64,000 nt of DNA from Owenia fusiformis (Eukaryota; Annelida; Polychaeta; Sabellida; Oweniidae), in NCBI GenBank assembly GCA_903813345.2, contig CAIIXF020000012.1, positions 4,999,318-5,063,317 on the forward strand, written 5' to 3'. Made by a program: the position numbers and the translations under genes. This document shows, in pieces, positions 22,391 to 34,800 of this stretch (positions within the stretch are counted from its first letter, which is position 1; every line of letters begins with the position of its first letter). The notes under the pieces are model-generated. The model did no database searches and was not told where the DNA came from. It saw nothing but the letters and a program-made list of their open reading frames with translations.

Positions 22391-23496
22391 CTGAAAACAG
22401 AGTAGAGAACTATTGTACACTAAGATGGAAAACAGATGACAATAGAAGTCTTTTTAAAGGCTGATAAAAGTTAACTTAACTTAAAAGAAATTAACTTTCA
22501 TTGAATTCGATCAATAAAAACAAAGCTTAATTTCAGATTTGCTGAAGATGAAATACACTTTTCAGTCTCTATCAATTGTTTAAAGGCGTGTGCTTATAAC
22601 AAACACCATTTCGATTAAAAAATATAAATATCAATAATCATACAGTTTCAAGGAAGGTTGAAGTTCACCTGTCAGTCTCCGTGAATTGGTAAAGGGCGTA
22701 TGCTTAATATGCTTAATAACAGACACATTTCCACATCAAAAACTGTCAAAGGCGAACCTAAATCATAATGGATAATGTTTGATTTTAAATTAAATTCACA
22801 AAATTTTGCCAGGCATATGTTATATACATATTAATACTAGCCTAAATAAATTTTGGAACATAAATAAATGACATGTGAATTTGCTGAAGTGACGATTTCC
22901 CATGTTAAAAATAAGAGAATTTTAGAGAGACCATACATCATGCGATTTATCGCATTCTACCCCCACTTTAACAAAACCCGTATGGCCCAGTTATCTACGC
23001 CTGACGTTGTTGGTCTACGACATTTCAGAATCAGGGAGTGGATAACAGGGCCAGACGAGTTTGGTTACCCCCACTTATGTTTTTTACAAATTTAAGTGGG
23101 GGTCGTAGAGTAGATGAGATTACAGTAAAATTTTGAATGTTTGGAACTTCTATGAATAAAAAAATAAGCAATTAAAGGACCATATTGAAACAGAATATGT
23201 AAAAATAGAAACATTTATACATGTTCTTACTTTTGTTTATTTTAGTTTGTTTTGTAGTTTAGCTATCATATCTGTGGCCTCATATTTCAATGCTTCTCTG
23301 ACATGTTATTTTCAAAAATATTAAAGAACTCCCTAAATATAGTATGCTATCTATTCACTGGTGATCCGCTCGATTACGCTGGCTACCGAAACGGTTCGTT
23401 TTGGTAACAAAATGTAGGAACGTCGAAGGTACGATTTTTCGTTTTTCCTTATTTCACGCATTGTAGTCAGAATCGCAACGACATTTTTTCTCACAA

Positions 23497-23755
23497 ACAT
23501 GTATCAGCATCATATGTTTTAGAAAATGTACATGTTTGCGAAAAACTAGGCCTAGCTCAGAAGACAACAGAATCATCGATTTAATTCCTCACTTAAGTTA
23601 CACAAACGGTTCGGGTTAAAAGTGCAGATCTTAACTTAATCTTAACCGTTTATGTAACTTAAATGAGGAATTAAATCGACGATTCTATTGTCTTCTGAAC
23701 TATTTGTTCGCAAACATGTACATTTTCTAAAACATATGAAACTGATACATGTTTG
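23497..23755. repeat. Hairpin element with arms of about 115-125 bp
   Basis: CATGTATCAGCATCATATGT on the left pairs with ACATATGAAACTGATACATG on the right. Inner words such as AATTCCTCACTTAAGTTAC and GTAACTTAAATGAGGAATT also pair. This is consistent with a foldback MITE. No coding capacity. Confidence 0.82.
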
Positions 23756-24919
23756 TGTATTTCTGTATTTCTGCCATCATGATTATCTATCAGGCTAAAG
23801 AAGGCAATCACTGACTCCCCGGGCAATGTCTATTCTTTGAAAGAGGTAGATCTAACAGAGATCACCATCAAGATTAAGATAACTGCATAAACCATTTGCC
23901 ATAAACACTTCACCATCCAATCCAGACCTCTGCGCCAGATCCCCGGGGCCGGATCTGACTTGAAAGTCGCTGATGGTTAATTGACCCCTGGACCTCTTGT
24001 AATTGACCTAACGAAAATTATAAACCGGGAATTATGATTGAAAATCGTGATGAAATTGAAAATCAAAAACATCGATTCAAATATCAGAATATTCCTAATT
24101 TCAACTGTCAAAAATTTTGAAAATATTGAAACGATCCCAACTTTCACATGAGATTATTTGTGTTCTCGCTGCAAGTACCGGAAATGGAATGCTTTCATCT
24201 TAACCTTTGGTGATTGTGTAACATGCATGCATCATTCTTACCTTCGAAAGCTGGCAGTACGGCTCCCAAGTTGCTTTTAAGCAGAAATATCTTGAACTTG
24301 GAACTGTCCTCCATGTTGGTTTCGACGCTGGAATTCCTCTAATTTCCATTGGTTGATAGAACAGAATACGATAAAAAGCCGAACGAGAAATACATCAAAT
24401 TTGCGAGCGATGTACTTTCCGTTTGTAACGCTCGCCCTTGTTGAAAGGGACCGGACTAAAACCGGGACTAAAATTTTTGTCCCGAGGTCTGACAAATCAC
24501 CGGAAGAGTGGAGTTTTAGTCAATTTACCGATAATTCGCAAAATTTAGTCCCGGCAAGCTCCAGAGGAAGTCGACATGGACATCTATGAAGTTCAGAGGA
24601 AGAAAATATGAAATTTTATAACTCTGAGAGGAATAAAACATGGAAACTTCCAATTTTGAGAGGAAATTGACATGGAAAAAATGCTCAAAAAGGGGGTCTT
24701 TGGCGCGGCACATAGGTATTAAGAGGTATATTGGAGTGAACCCCCCGGGACAGAACGTCAGACTTTTGTCAGCAATAACCCATGGCAAAATTACAAGGTC
24801 GGAGAAACGTTTTCTCTACATCATATTTCCACTTTCACTCTCAATTACCACGTTAAGTTCATCTGTGTGAGCCAACATATGCCTGTGCCTCCACCGATCA
24901 GTATTTAAAGTTACCACAA

Positions 24920-26740
24920 CTTGAGGCATACATGTATATTCGTTATATATTTAACATTTACTTCACGTCACAAATTAAACGAATTTGTTGAGACCACAAC
25001 GTCTTTGTCACGTTTCTTTTCATATACACGTTTAAAACCCGTTTCGTCAACGTCAAAATTAACCGTTTCGACAACGTTGCAAATAAACCAATTTCGTGAG
25101 GACACAGCGTCTTTTTGTCACGTTTCCTGCACTTACAAATATTTTTTTACATTTCAATTGAAAACACGTTTCGACAACGTTGAAATTAACCGTTTGCACT
25201 ACGTTGACAATGAACCATTTTGGTCAGAAAATGACGTCTTTGTAACGTGTTTTACAATTACAAATATTTTTCACATTCAAACCATGTTTTGACAACGTTA
25301 CAATTAGCCATTTTCACTACGTTGCAAATGAACCAATTTGGTGGGAAAACAAGGACTTTGTAACGTTTCCTAGACTTACAATTATCTTTCACATTTAAAA
25401 CACGTTACGACAACGTCAAATTTTACTGTTTATATTACGTAGCAAATGAAACAATTCGGTGAGAACTGCAACGTCTTTGTAACGTTTTCTACACTTACAA
25501 ATATCTTTCACATTTAAAACACGTTACGACAACGTCAAATTTTACCGTTTACATTACGTAGCAAATGTACCAAATTTGGTGAGAACACAACGTCTTTGTA
25601 ACGTTTTTTACACTTACAAATATCGTTCACATTTAGAACACGTAACGACAACATCAAATTTTACCGTTTATATTACGTAGCAAATGAAACAATTTGGTGA
25701 GAACTGCAACGTCTTTGTAACGTTTTCTACACTTACAAATATCTTTCGCATTTAAAACACGTTACGACAACGTCAAATTTTACCGTTTACATTACGTAGC
25801 AAATGTACCAAATTTGGTGAGAACACAACGTCTTTGTAACGTTTTCTACACTTACAAATATCTTTCACATTTAAAACACGTTACGACAACGTCAAATTTT
25901 ACCGTTTATATTACGTAGCAAATGAAACAATTTGGTGAGAAGTGCAACGTCTTTGTAACGTTTTCTACACTTACAAATATCTTTCACATTTAAAACACGT
26001 TACGACAACGTCAAATTTTACCGTTTACATTACGTAGCAAATGTACCAAATTTGGTGAGAACACAACGTCTTTGTAACGTTTTCTACACTTACAAATATC
26101 TTTCACATTTAAAACACGTTACGACAACGTCAAATTTTACCGTTTATATTACGTAGCAAATGAAACAATTTGGTGAGAACTGCAACGTCTTTGTAATGTT
26201 TCCTGCACTTATAAATATCTTTCACATTTAAAACACGTTACGACAACGTCAAATTTTACCGTTTATATTACGTAGCAAATGAAACAATTTGGTGAGAAGT
26301 GCAACGTCTTTGTAACGTTTTCTACACTTACAAATATCTTTCACATTTAAAACACGTTACGACAACGTCAAATTTTACCGTTTACATTACGTAGCAAATG
26401 TACCAAATTCGGTGAGAACACAACGTCTTTGTAACGTTTTCTACACTTACAAATATCTTTCACATTTAAAACACGTTACGACAACGTTAAATTTTACCGT
26501 TTATATTACGTTGCAAATGAACCAAACTGGTAAAAATTCAACGTCATTGTTACGTTTTTCACACCAGCACAAATTTCGAACTTTACGAACACATTACTAC
26601 AACGTCATTTTTAACCATCCACCGACGTTTTGCTGAATGTCACAATTTTACGTTGCTTTGACGTTTATATAACGGAAATATACAACGTCTTCAGTGAACT
26701 TATATACCACATATGAGAGACGTCACATGGACGTCACTGT
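24920..26740. repeat. 119-bp satellite array with alternating variants
   Basis: AGCAAATG landmarks fall at 25441, 25560, 25679, 25798, 25917, 26036, 26155, 26274 and 26393, exactly 119 bp apart, with one more diverged unit at 26512. Units alternate AAACAATTTGGTGAGAA (A type) and TACCAAATTTGGTGAGAACA (B type) in the order A B A B A B A A B. The array decays leftward to about 24920. Confidence 0.93.
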
Positions 26741-26751
26741 TTGCTGGGATT

Positions 26752-28532
26752 TGACTGTAGAAGGTGTACATTCATAGCATTGAATTGCATTTCATTGCAT
26801 TGTATTGTATTGTATAGCACATCATTGTATTGTATTGTACTGCATTTAATTGTATTGCACTGCATTGTATTGTATTGCACTGCATTGTATTCTATTGCAT
26901 TAAATTGTACTGTATTGCACTGTATTATATTATATTGCACTGCATTGTATTTTATTGCACTGCATTGTATTGTACTGCAGTGTACTACATTGTATTGCGC
27001 TGCATTGTATTGTATTGCACTGCATTATAATGTATTGCACTGTACCACATTGTGTTGCACTGCTTTGTATTACACTGGATTGTTTTGAATTGCACTGCAA
27101 TATATTGCACTGCACCATATTGTATTGCATTGCATTGCAGTGCACTGCATTGTATTATATTGCACTGTATTGTATTGCACAGTATTGTATTGTATTGTCT
27201 TGAATTACACTGCATTTTATTACACTGCATTGTATTTTATTGCACTGCATTGTATTGTACTGCAGTGTACTGTATTCTATTGCACAGCATTGTTTTGTAT
27301 TGCACTGTATTGCATTGCATTGTATTGAATTGTATTGTATTTTATTGCAATGCATTGCACTACATTGTATTGCACTGTATTGAACTGAACTGCGATGTAT
27401 TGTATTGCACTGTATTGTATTGCACTGCACTGAACTGCGATGTATTGTATTGCACTGTATTGTATTGCACTGCACTGTATTGAACTGCGATGTATTGTAT
27501 TCCACTGCATTGTATTGCACTGTACCACATTGTATTGCACTGCATTGTATTGAAATGAACTACATTGTAACTGTATTGTATTTTATTGCACTGCATTGCA
27601 CCACATTGTATTGCACTGTATTGAACTGCGATGTATTGTATTGTACTGCATTGTATTGCACTGTACCACATTGTGTTGCACCATATTGTATTGCACTGCA
27701 TTGCAATGTACTGCATTGTATTATATTGCACTGTATTGTATTGCACAGTATTGTATTGCATTGTCTTGATTTACACTGCATTTTATTACACTGCATTGTA
27801 TTTTATTGCAGTGTAATGTATTGTATTGCACAGCATTGTATTGTATTGCACTGTGTTGTATTGCATTGTATTGAATTGTATTGTATTTTATTGCACTGCA
27901 TTGCACTGCATTGTATTGCTCTGTATTGAACTGCGATGTATTGTATTGCACTGCATTGTATTGCACTGTACCACATTGTATTGCACTGTATTGTATTGAA
28001 ATGAACTACATTGTATTGCACTGCACGGCATTGTTTTGCACTGTATTGCATTGCACTGCATTGTATTGCATTATATTGCACTGTATTGTATTGCATCGTA
28101 TTGCACTGCATTTTATTGTATTATATTGCACTACATTGTATTGTATCATATTGCACTGCATTTTTTGCATCATATAACACTGCTTTGTATTGCATCATAT
28201 TACACTACATTGTATTGCATCATATTACACTGCATTGTATTGCATCATATTGCTCTGCATTGTATTGCATCATATTGCACCGCATTGTATTACATCATAT
28301 TGCACCACATTGTATTGCATCATATTGCACTGCCTTGTATAACATCATATTGCACTGCATTGTATTGCATCATATTCCGTATTTACCATTTCGTTACAGT
28401 TTTATTACATAAAATGTTATTTATAAGATTATAATTTTCAAACATTGAAAATATTTTATACAATATCAATTAAAAGATATGAAATGGCCCAAAATAATAT
28501 ATTTTCAATGGAACCCTTTGCAAGGGTCACTT
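26752..28532. repeat. Repeat segment Y, copy 2 with expanded pentanucleotide array
   Basis: Same flanks as copy 1 (TTGACTGTAGAAGGTGTACA; CCTTTGCAAGGGTCACTTC). The ATTGT/ATTGC/ACTGC array spans about 26775-28375, roughly 1.6 kb, about twice copy 1. Open frames through it are artefacts of the 5-bp period. Confidence 0.93.
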
Positions 28533-29000
28533 CAACCTAACGCCACGTGTAATCTGTATGCATACGCCCTCTTTTAATGAACATTATCTTTGAAACCATA
28601 TTAGAATCGAATCTGATAAAAGTGCGCATCATGGTCCTGGATGTGCTGCGCGCTAGAATCGGGAAATCTCAAAGTTCTCCTCGTTAGAGCCATCAATATT
28701 ATCCAAAATTGTCATTTCGCTGGTTCACTCCGCAGTCTTTCGAAAAAAATCAAATTCGTGGTGCCACGAATTTTTATTCGTTATTTATTCACAGATAATC
28801 ATTTTTTCATCGCGCACTGAATGCCGGAATTTCTGCGCACTTTATTTTAATTAACTTTGCACAACGCGGCCCCTGTAATTCATTCAGTGCGCGATGAAAT
28901 CTGTCTGACTGGGCCGCGGTGTGTGATATCACTCCCATGTTAAAACTCCATTCGATTTTGAATTATGCGCATGTCCCCTATAGCTTTCCGTACGACCCGC

Positions 29001-29500
29001 NNNNNNNNNNNNNNNNNNNNNNNNNNNNNNNNNNNNNNNNNNNNNNNNNNNNNNNNNNNNNNNNNNNNNNNNNNNNNNNNNNNNNNNNNNNNNNNNNNNN
29101 NNNNNNNNNNNNNNNNNNNNNNNNNNNNNNNNNNNNNNNNNNNNNNNNNNNNNNNNNNNNNNNNNNNNNNNNNNNNNNNNNNNNNNNNNNNNNNNNNNNN
29201 NNNNNNNNNNNNNNNNNNNNNNNNNNNNNNNNNNNNNNNNNNNNNNNNNNNNNNNNNNNNNNNNNNNNNNNNNNNNNNNNNNNNNNNNNNNNNNNNNNNN
29301 NNNNNNNNNNNNNNNNNNNNNNNNNNNNNNNNNNNNNNNNNNNNNNNNNNNNNNNNNNNNNNNNNNNNNNNNNNNNNNNNNNNNNNNNNNNNNNNNNNNN
29401 NNNNNNNNNNNNNNNNNNNNNNNNNNNNNNNNNNNNNNNNNNNNNNNNNNNNNNNNNNNNNNNNNNNNNNNNNNNNNNNNNNNNNNNNNNNNNNNNNNNN
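29001..29500. other. Assembly gap (500 N)
   Basis: Exactly 500 unknown bases. It cuts the composite element directly after its inverted terminal sequence and immediately before a transposase-like fragment. Confidence 0.98.
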
Positions 29501-29760
29501 CAGAACAATGCTACCATGAAGAAAGTATATAAGGAGTATATACCAGATAGAACTACAATTATGGGGTGGCAGAAGAGATTTAAAAGAGACGATTTGACCC
29601 TGTATGACAACTTCAAACATGGGAGGCAAAAACTCCACAAGTCACAGTGGAAGAAATTGCCGAGAGTGTTTGACCTGACAGGCATCAAAAATACACAACA
29701 TGCAAAGGACAATATTTTGAGAAAATGTGAAATGGTACACTGTGCAATATACATCCATTA
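29501..29760 (+). pseudogene. Transposase-like HTH fragment (mariner-type?)
   Basis: An open frame emerging from the gap contains GWQKRFKRDDLTLYDNFKHG followed by RQKL. The spacing resembles the end of the N-terminal helix-turn-helix region of mariner-type transposases (W-x2-RF-x-x-D..L...GR). The downstream DDE core is absent: the frame continues into unrelated residues and stops at about 29759. Its 5' part is hidden in the gap. The family assignment is tentative. Confidence 0.4.
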
Positions 29761-30335
29761 AATCTAGGATGTGCTCATAGTAATTTAGTATCTTAAAATG
29801 TATTATTGAGCATACTTAGCTTCTCATAGCTAGACCAAATGGTATTTGTTGATTAATTATTTCATATTTTCAATTTGTTATTCCTTTTGACGTGACTGTA
29901 TAACCTGTCCCGCCCTGCCCAAACTCACCATCTTGATTTTATTATAACATAAATATAGTTTTATCACTCAACATGAACATTTCTAGAATAATCAAAATGT
30001 CCCTAAGGAACATTTACTGAAAATTTCATGGAAAAATATCAATTATTGATAAAGTTAGAGCATATAGTGCATTACTTCTGGGTCAACCCTCGTATATAAC
30101 GATTCCTGCTGACATAAGACTTTCTGAAATACGTTACGCGATAAAATTGTTGATGAAATTGTGATTTAATTGTAATTTCGACATAATCATAAAAACTTCG
30201 GCGGAACAATTGATGTTCTCTTTACCTCAAGAAAATGTAAAGAAGTCGGGACATCATGTTGTGCAACAAACGTTGCACAGAAGTTAATGTACTGCAGCAT
30301 TCGTTTTGAATTTCTGCACATTTGTGGATATATTG
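29761..30335. other. Non-coding, no recognisable feature
   Basis: AT-rich spacer between the transposase-like fragment and the inverted-repeat element. Nothing further is supported. Confidence 0.5.
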
Positions 30336-31604
30336 AACACGATGCCCATGTCAAGCAGCGTGCCTACTAGGCACGCAGTTTGAAACTCTGACAAACTGCG
30401 CGCATATTTCAAAATGTGAGACGGGGAGGACACGACTCCCAAAAAGAGCCAAAATACGAAAAATACAAGGTTAGTCTCGTTCTAAAGATAGTACCATTCT
30501 GTGAAGATGAACTTAATTTACTCATAGTACTCAATGTTTTTCCCGATGTAAACCTAGTTATCTCAATATAAGGGTCTTAAGTAACTTCTGTGTTCAGAAT
30601 TTACAGTGTAATGTTATATCTATGTCTTTTTATCGTAAATTGCCGTTTATTCAGCCATTGTGTCTGTGTATGCAAGAATATATAGGATCACTCCATCTGA
30701 TTAAAACAGCAAAGTTTGTGTTCAAAACGATAATACGCCATAAACGTGATTTAAACATTTTTCTTGTCAAACTGCGCGCCTATATTCACATGTATTTCCC
30801 AAACTGCGTGCCTAATATTTCAAAACTGCTTGCCTATCCAAGCTTGTTTTGTATTATTAGAAAACATAAGCGCCATACAAGGCACATATCATGTGTCTAA
30901 TAGTAGAACCCCATAATTGAAACACTATATATGAGAGTCCATCCACCAAGATGGTGATCTGAAAATAAATGTTTTTTTCGTTCCCAACTTAATTGTCACT
31001 TCTATTATACATTTTGACTTTCAATATGAAAATCTCATAAAATCTGACGATAAAGCAAAATTTCCAAAGCTACATCGAAAACACCTACACGTACCTCTGT
31101 AGAAATTCCAATGATAATATGTAGTTTTAATAGTGTATGCGCACAGATTGTAATTTCTGGCTAAAATAGGCGCGCAGTTTGTGGTTTATTTCTTTTTAAT
31201 CTCCTGATTATCTGTTTTATTTCGAAATATTTTGAATTAAACATGATAAATGTGTAAGGAATTAAATATAAAACGAGTCTAAACTATTTGTCATTTATGT
31301 TTAAAGTGCTAGATCGATTTACGTATAAATTCCCATTAAATCAGTGACGAAAATACCATTAATCTGCTTATGTTTTAAAACTAAGATTCATTTGCACACA
31401 GTTTTTGCTAGTATTTGCAAGATTCGTATATTCGCCACAGAATGAACGCATTGAACAAGAAAACAATGCAGGATAAATGTTTTTAAATAACGTTTCAAAA
31501 TACAGACTCCAACTTAAATGATCCAATGTTCTTAGGCACGCAGTTTGTGATCGAAACAAACTGCTTGCCTAAGTAGGCGCGCAGCTTGACATGGGCACCG
31601 TGTT
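30336..31604. mobile_element. Inverted-repeat element upstream of gene B
   Basis: The left end, AACACGATGCCCATGTCAAG (30336 on), matches the reverse complement of the right end (CTTGACATGGGCACCGTGTT, 31585-31604). The pairing extends inward over CGCAGTTTG and CTAGGCA words for about 70 bp. Length is about 1.27 kb, with no coding capacity. It ends about 90 bp before the acceptor of the first coding exon of gene B, so it lies in the 5' intron or promoter of that gene. Confidence 0.75.
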
Positions 31605-31696
31605 GAAGATGTGTTCGACTGCAAGAATGTTATTATATTGAAATGTAATCGAAGAGGATTAACTAAATTGCATTCGACTTTTTTATTTAATTTCAG

Positions 31697-31899
31697 AACA
31701 ATGATGTTGACATATCTAGCAGTATTTGCTGCCCTTCTTATAGGCATTGAAGCTGGAGCGCGTGGAGGATCTGATTATGACCCATATATACCCCGGGGTG
31801 AGGTTTACACTGGACCATGTGAGGGAGGGTACAAAACATACAATAGGAGAGATTGTGCAGACTCGTACAGGGAACTTAGAAGAGAAAATGCTTATGCTG
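31697..31899 (+). CDS. Gene B exon 1: signal peptide
   Basis: The acceptor TTTATTTAATTTCAG lies 4 bp before ATGATG, so an upstream non-coding exon exists. The hydrophobic stretch LTYLAVFAALLIGIEAGA is a signal peptide with probable cleavage near residues 18-20. It is followed by DYDPYIPRG and two Cys. The donor is GTAAAT at 31900, phase 1. Confidence 0.85.
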
Positions 31900-34800
31900 G
31901 TAAATGGAAACATGAGAAATAAAACTATGCAATGCATTTTGAAATACATGTATTATAATATATTTTTCAAATGTGATTCCTAATTACTAAAATTTGAATC
32001 TTTGAATTAACTGATCTCTTCCATGGTTGCATTTTTGAACTGCTCGAGGTGCAGTTTGCTCGCGCAGCACTTACTGAGCCATCTAGGTATCACGAAAAGG
32101 ATCAGTGGACCTTGCAGTGAAAATTGCAAAATCGCATGTTTTCAACAACTAAAAACGGCTCATCCAAGCGCACTAACACTTACTTACATACTTCTTAATT
32201 CAATTGAACTCCTGTGATGCATCAGTGACGTAGACTAGCCGGTGCAAATCTGCTTGACGAGGTTGACGAGGTTTAAGCAGTGTAAGTGCTCTTCGATGAG
32301 CTGATTTTGTTAAAAATGTATGAAAACATGTAATTTGCGTCACGGAGCTCATTGTTCTTTTTGACATACCTGCGGGGAAAGTGGCTTTTTAAAGCGGCTC
32401 TAAGGTCTGTGGAGAGAAAAATGGAGAAATTTTACCTTTTCTGAGCTATCTGGGTGAAGTTTGGTCCAACATCTTCTTCCTTATTCCTATTTTATAAAAA
32501 TGTATGCATATGGCAATATTCATCAACCAGTAGAACTGGCAAATCGTTTAGAATCTACAATTCCATACAAGGAGTCCCACTCATAGATTTTTCAAATTCT
32601 TTCCAAGTCGACGTCGAAACACCTAGTGGGTGAAATCGAAACTAATTTTTCTGGCTGCTCGAATCGATAAAATCTCTGATAGTGTGAGTCTTTTTATGAA
32701 ATCTTTCTGATAGAAAACACTAAATTAATATTAGAAAGCATTAAATGTTGAATCCGAAGCGAAATCTGAAATAAAAGTGAAAAAACATTGCGCGGACGTC
32801 AGAGAGAAACTTCCGGTTTAATAAAAAATGGCGGACGTCGAAGGAGAAATTATGACGAAGAATTAGAGGATTTTCCTTTGCCATTATCGATCGTTATAAG
32901 GTATGTGCACAAATTCTAGTTGCATACATGGAAAATAGATACATTTTTAAAGGCAACAACATATTCAAAGCTTTCATTTTACGATAGGCCCAGGATCATT
33001 GGATACGACTCGGCAATCGATATTCCCACTTTAATTACACAAATGGCTTCAATGTTGGGCTCAAATTTAAGAAATATTTCAAATTATTCCAAACACAAAT
33101 GTTATGACATGTCCGACAGCTTAGATCTAGCAGCCTATCGGCTATTGGTTAAAACACATCACGTGATACAAAAGTAGGTCACTGAGCACGTGGCCTGATA
33201 AACAATAGATTTTGATGAGTGAATATATCAGCTAACACTACAATTACTAAATTCTAGGATTGAGTATGCAGCAATACACATGGCAATGTGATCATATGTA
33301 CCAATGGATGTCTCATGCCGCAAATAAGACAGGTGGTGGTGCGAGATTCACAATTGCCCAATCTAACTGGTTAAGAGAACTTTTAGATCATCTGATTGAA
33401 TCATTGCAGGTTTGATAACAATCCCATATTTTCAAATACTGCGACGATGCATTTGTTGTAAACGCATCTGAGATAATGACTTTACCATCATATTGGACCG
33501 AGTTCTCGTATAGGACACGCCGGCGTAATAATTACGTTAATATATTTTTGGAAATATTCATTATATTTGTGATGATGTTCTGATAATCGTTGAAGCTAAC
33601 ACACCGCTTGGGTTTCATATAGCCATCGGTAAAACGCAGCGCCCATGGGTTCCCTCTTGGTATAAGAAAGGAATATCGCCTAGCAACGGATACAGAACGG
33701 ACGGACTTCCACGATGCTATCAACCAGTTAAAGACGGATCTACTCCCAGGACCATTTGGGACTACAAACAAATACGACACACTCGCGTCATTTCACCATG
33801 GAACTGTCGCAGTTGGGGCACATGTTGGGCCTGGCTTTTTGCCCTGGCATAGGATCTACTTGTTGATGTATGCGTTTAGTTATAAGCGTGCATGTTGTAT
33901 GAAGTATTAAATATTCGTTCAATATCGAAGAATAAACATGTCAAATAATAATTGCTTGTGACCAATTGATAACTTCTAATATCTGTGCTAATTAACTTTA
34001 CAGGTATGAAATCGCGTTGAAGCAAAAAATACCGGCTGTTTCGTTACTCTATTGGGACTCAACCATTGAGCAAAGTATAGCAACACCTCATTTGTCCAAT
34101 CTTTGGTCCCCTATGTTCATGGGAAACGGTAATGGTGACGTTGTAGAAGGTCCCTTTGCAAACTGGGACGCAACAGATGGGGGAAAACTTTCACGCACTG
34201 TTCAAACCTTTCCGAATCAACTCACAACTCAAGCAGACATAATGGCGGTACTGTCTGGAACAACATTTGCAGGAATATTGTAGGCATTTTGACTGCTTGA
34301 CATATTTAATATTTGTTCTATAAAATACTGTTACAAAGTCTTTCCTTCGTCTCATAGGAAATATCCATAAAACTGTTTTAAAATAGTTCATTGTATAAAG
34401 GGGTCCTTTAGCTTAGAACACATGCATACATGTAAAAATACACTTTATTGTATTGCAACGTACGATTGTTTTGATAATTTACATTTTAGTGGGTTGCTTG
34501 AGAGTATACACAACAAAGTCCATTCCTATGTTGGTGGACAAATGGGGGACATCGATTTTTCGCCAAACGATCCTCTTTTCTGGATGCATCACGCCTTTAT
34601 TGATTGTATTTGGGAAGAGTTTAGACAGAACAGCCAGACGACAAATCTGGCCACTGAGTATCCGACTGCTTTTGGACAACATCATCCACAAGCTTCGATG
34701 CAGCCATTTAGCAACCTTGCCTCCACTGTACAAAATATAGATGGTCTAAGCACGCTTATAACATCGGCTTACTATAAGTGTAATCCACGTCCAAAGTGTC

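Larger units (their letters stand above)
16346..26751. mobile_element. 10.4-kb element with CCCAGC ends and satellite arms
   Basis: The left end reads AT|CCCAGCTAACA and the right end TGTTTGCTGGG|AT, an inverted repeat. X and Y, contiguous at 14030, are split here, so the insertion and an apparent AT dinucleotide duplication are directly visible. The left arm is a 190-bp array (16401-18900), the right arm a 119-bp array (24920-26740). Both are homogeneous near the termini and decay toward the centre. The centre (18.9-24.9 kb) carries further hairpins and exon-like fragments but no recognisable transposase, so it is probably non-autonomous. Confidence 0.8.
15385..29000. mobile_element. Composite element with long terminal inverted repeats
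   Basis: The left end, from about 15395 (CGTACGGAAAGCTAAAGGGG and the following CACACCGCGGCCCAG block), is repeated in inverted orientation at about 28790-29000, ending against the second gap. The interior order is D copy 2, X copy 2, the nested 10.4-kb element, then Y copy 2. Removing the nested element leaves a unit of about 3.2 kb. The outer boundary on the right is hidden by the gap. Confidence 0.7.

Noticed and set aside
22868-23095. 75-codon ORF
   Set aside because: It lies in a short inverted repeat (CCCCCACTTA/TAAGTGGGGG) in mobile DNA; no domain and no splice context.
24277-24870. Several overlapping short ORFs on both strands
   Set aside because: No conserved motif, no plausible exon borders; within the decayed centre of the 10.4-kb element.
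26730-28434. Many further Cys/Ile/Tyr-rich ORFs
   Set aside because: Same artefact of the expanded pentanucleotide array in repeat Y copy 2.
28919-29638. Long ORFs crossing the second N run
   Set aside because: Open because of the gap; only the short transposase-like stretch after 29501 has any protein resemblance.
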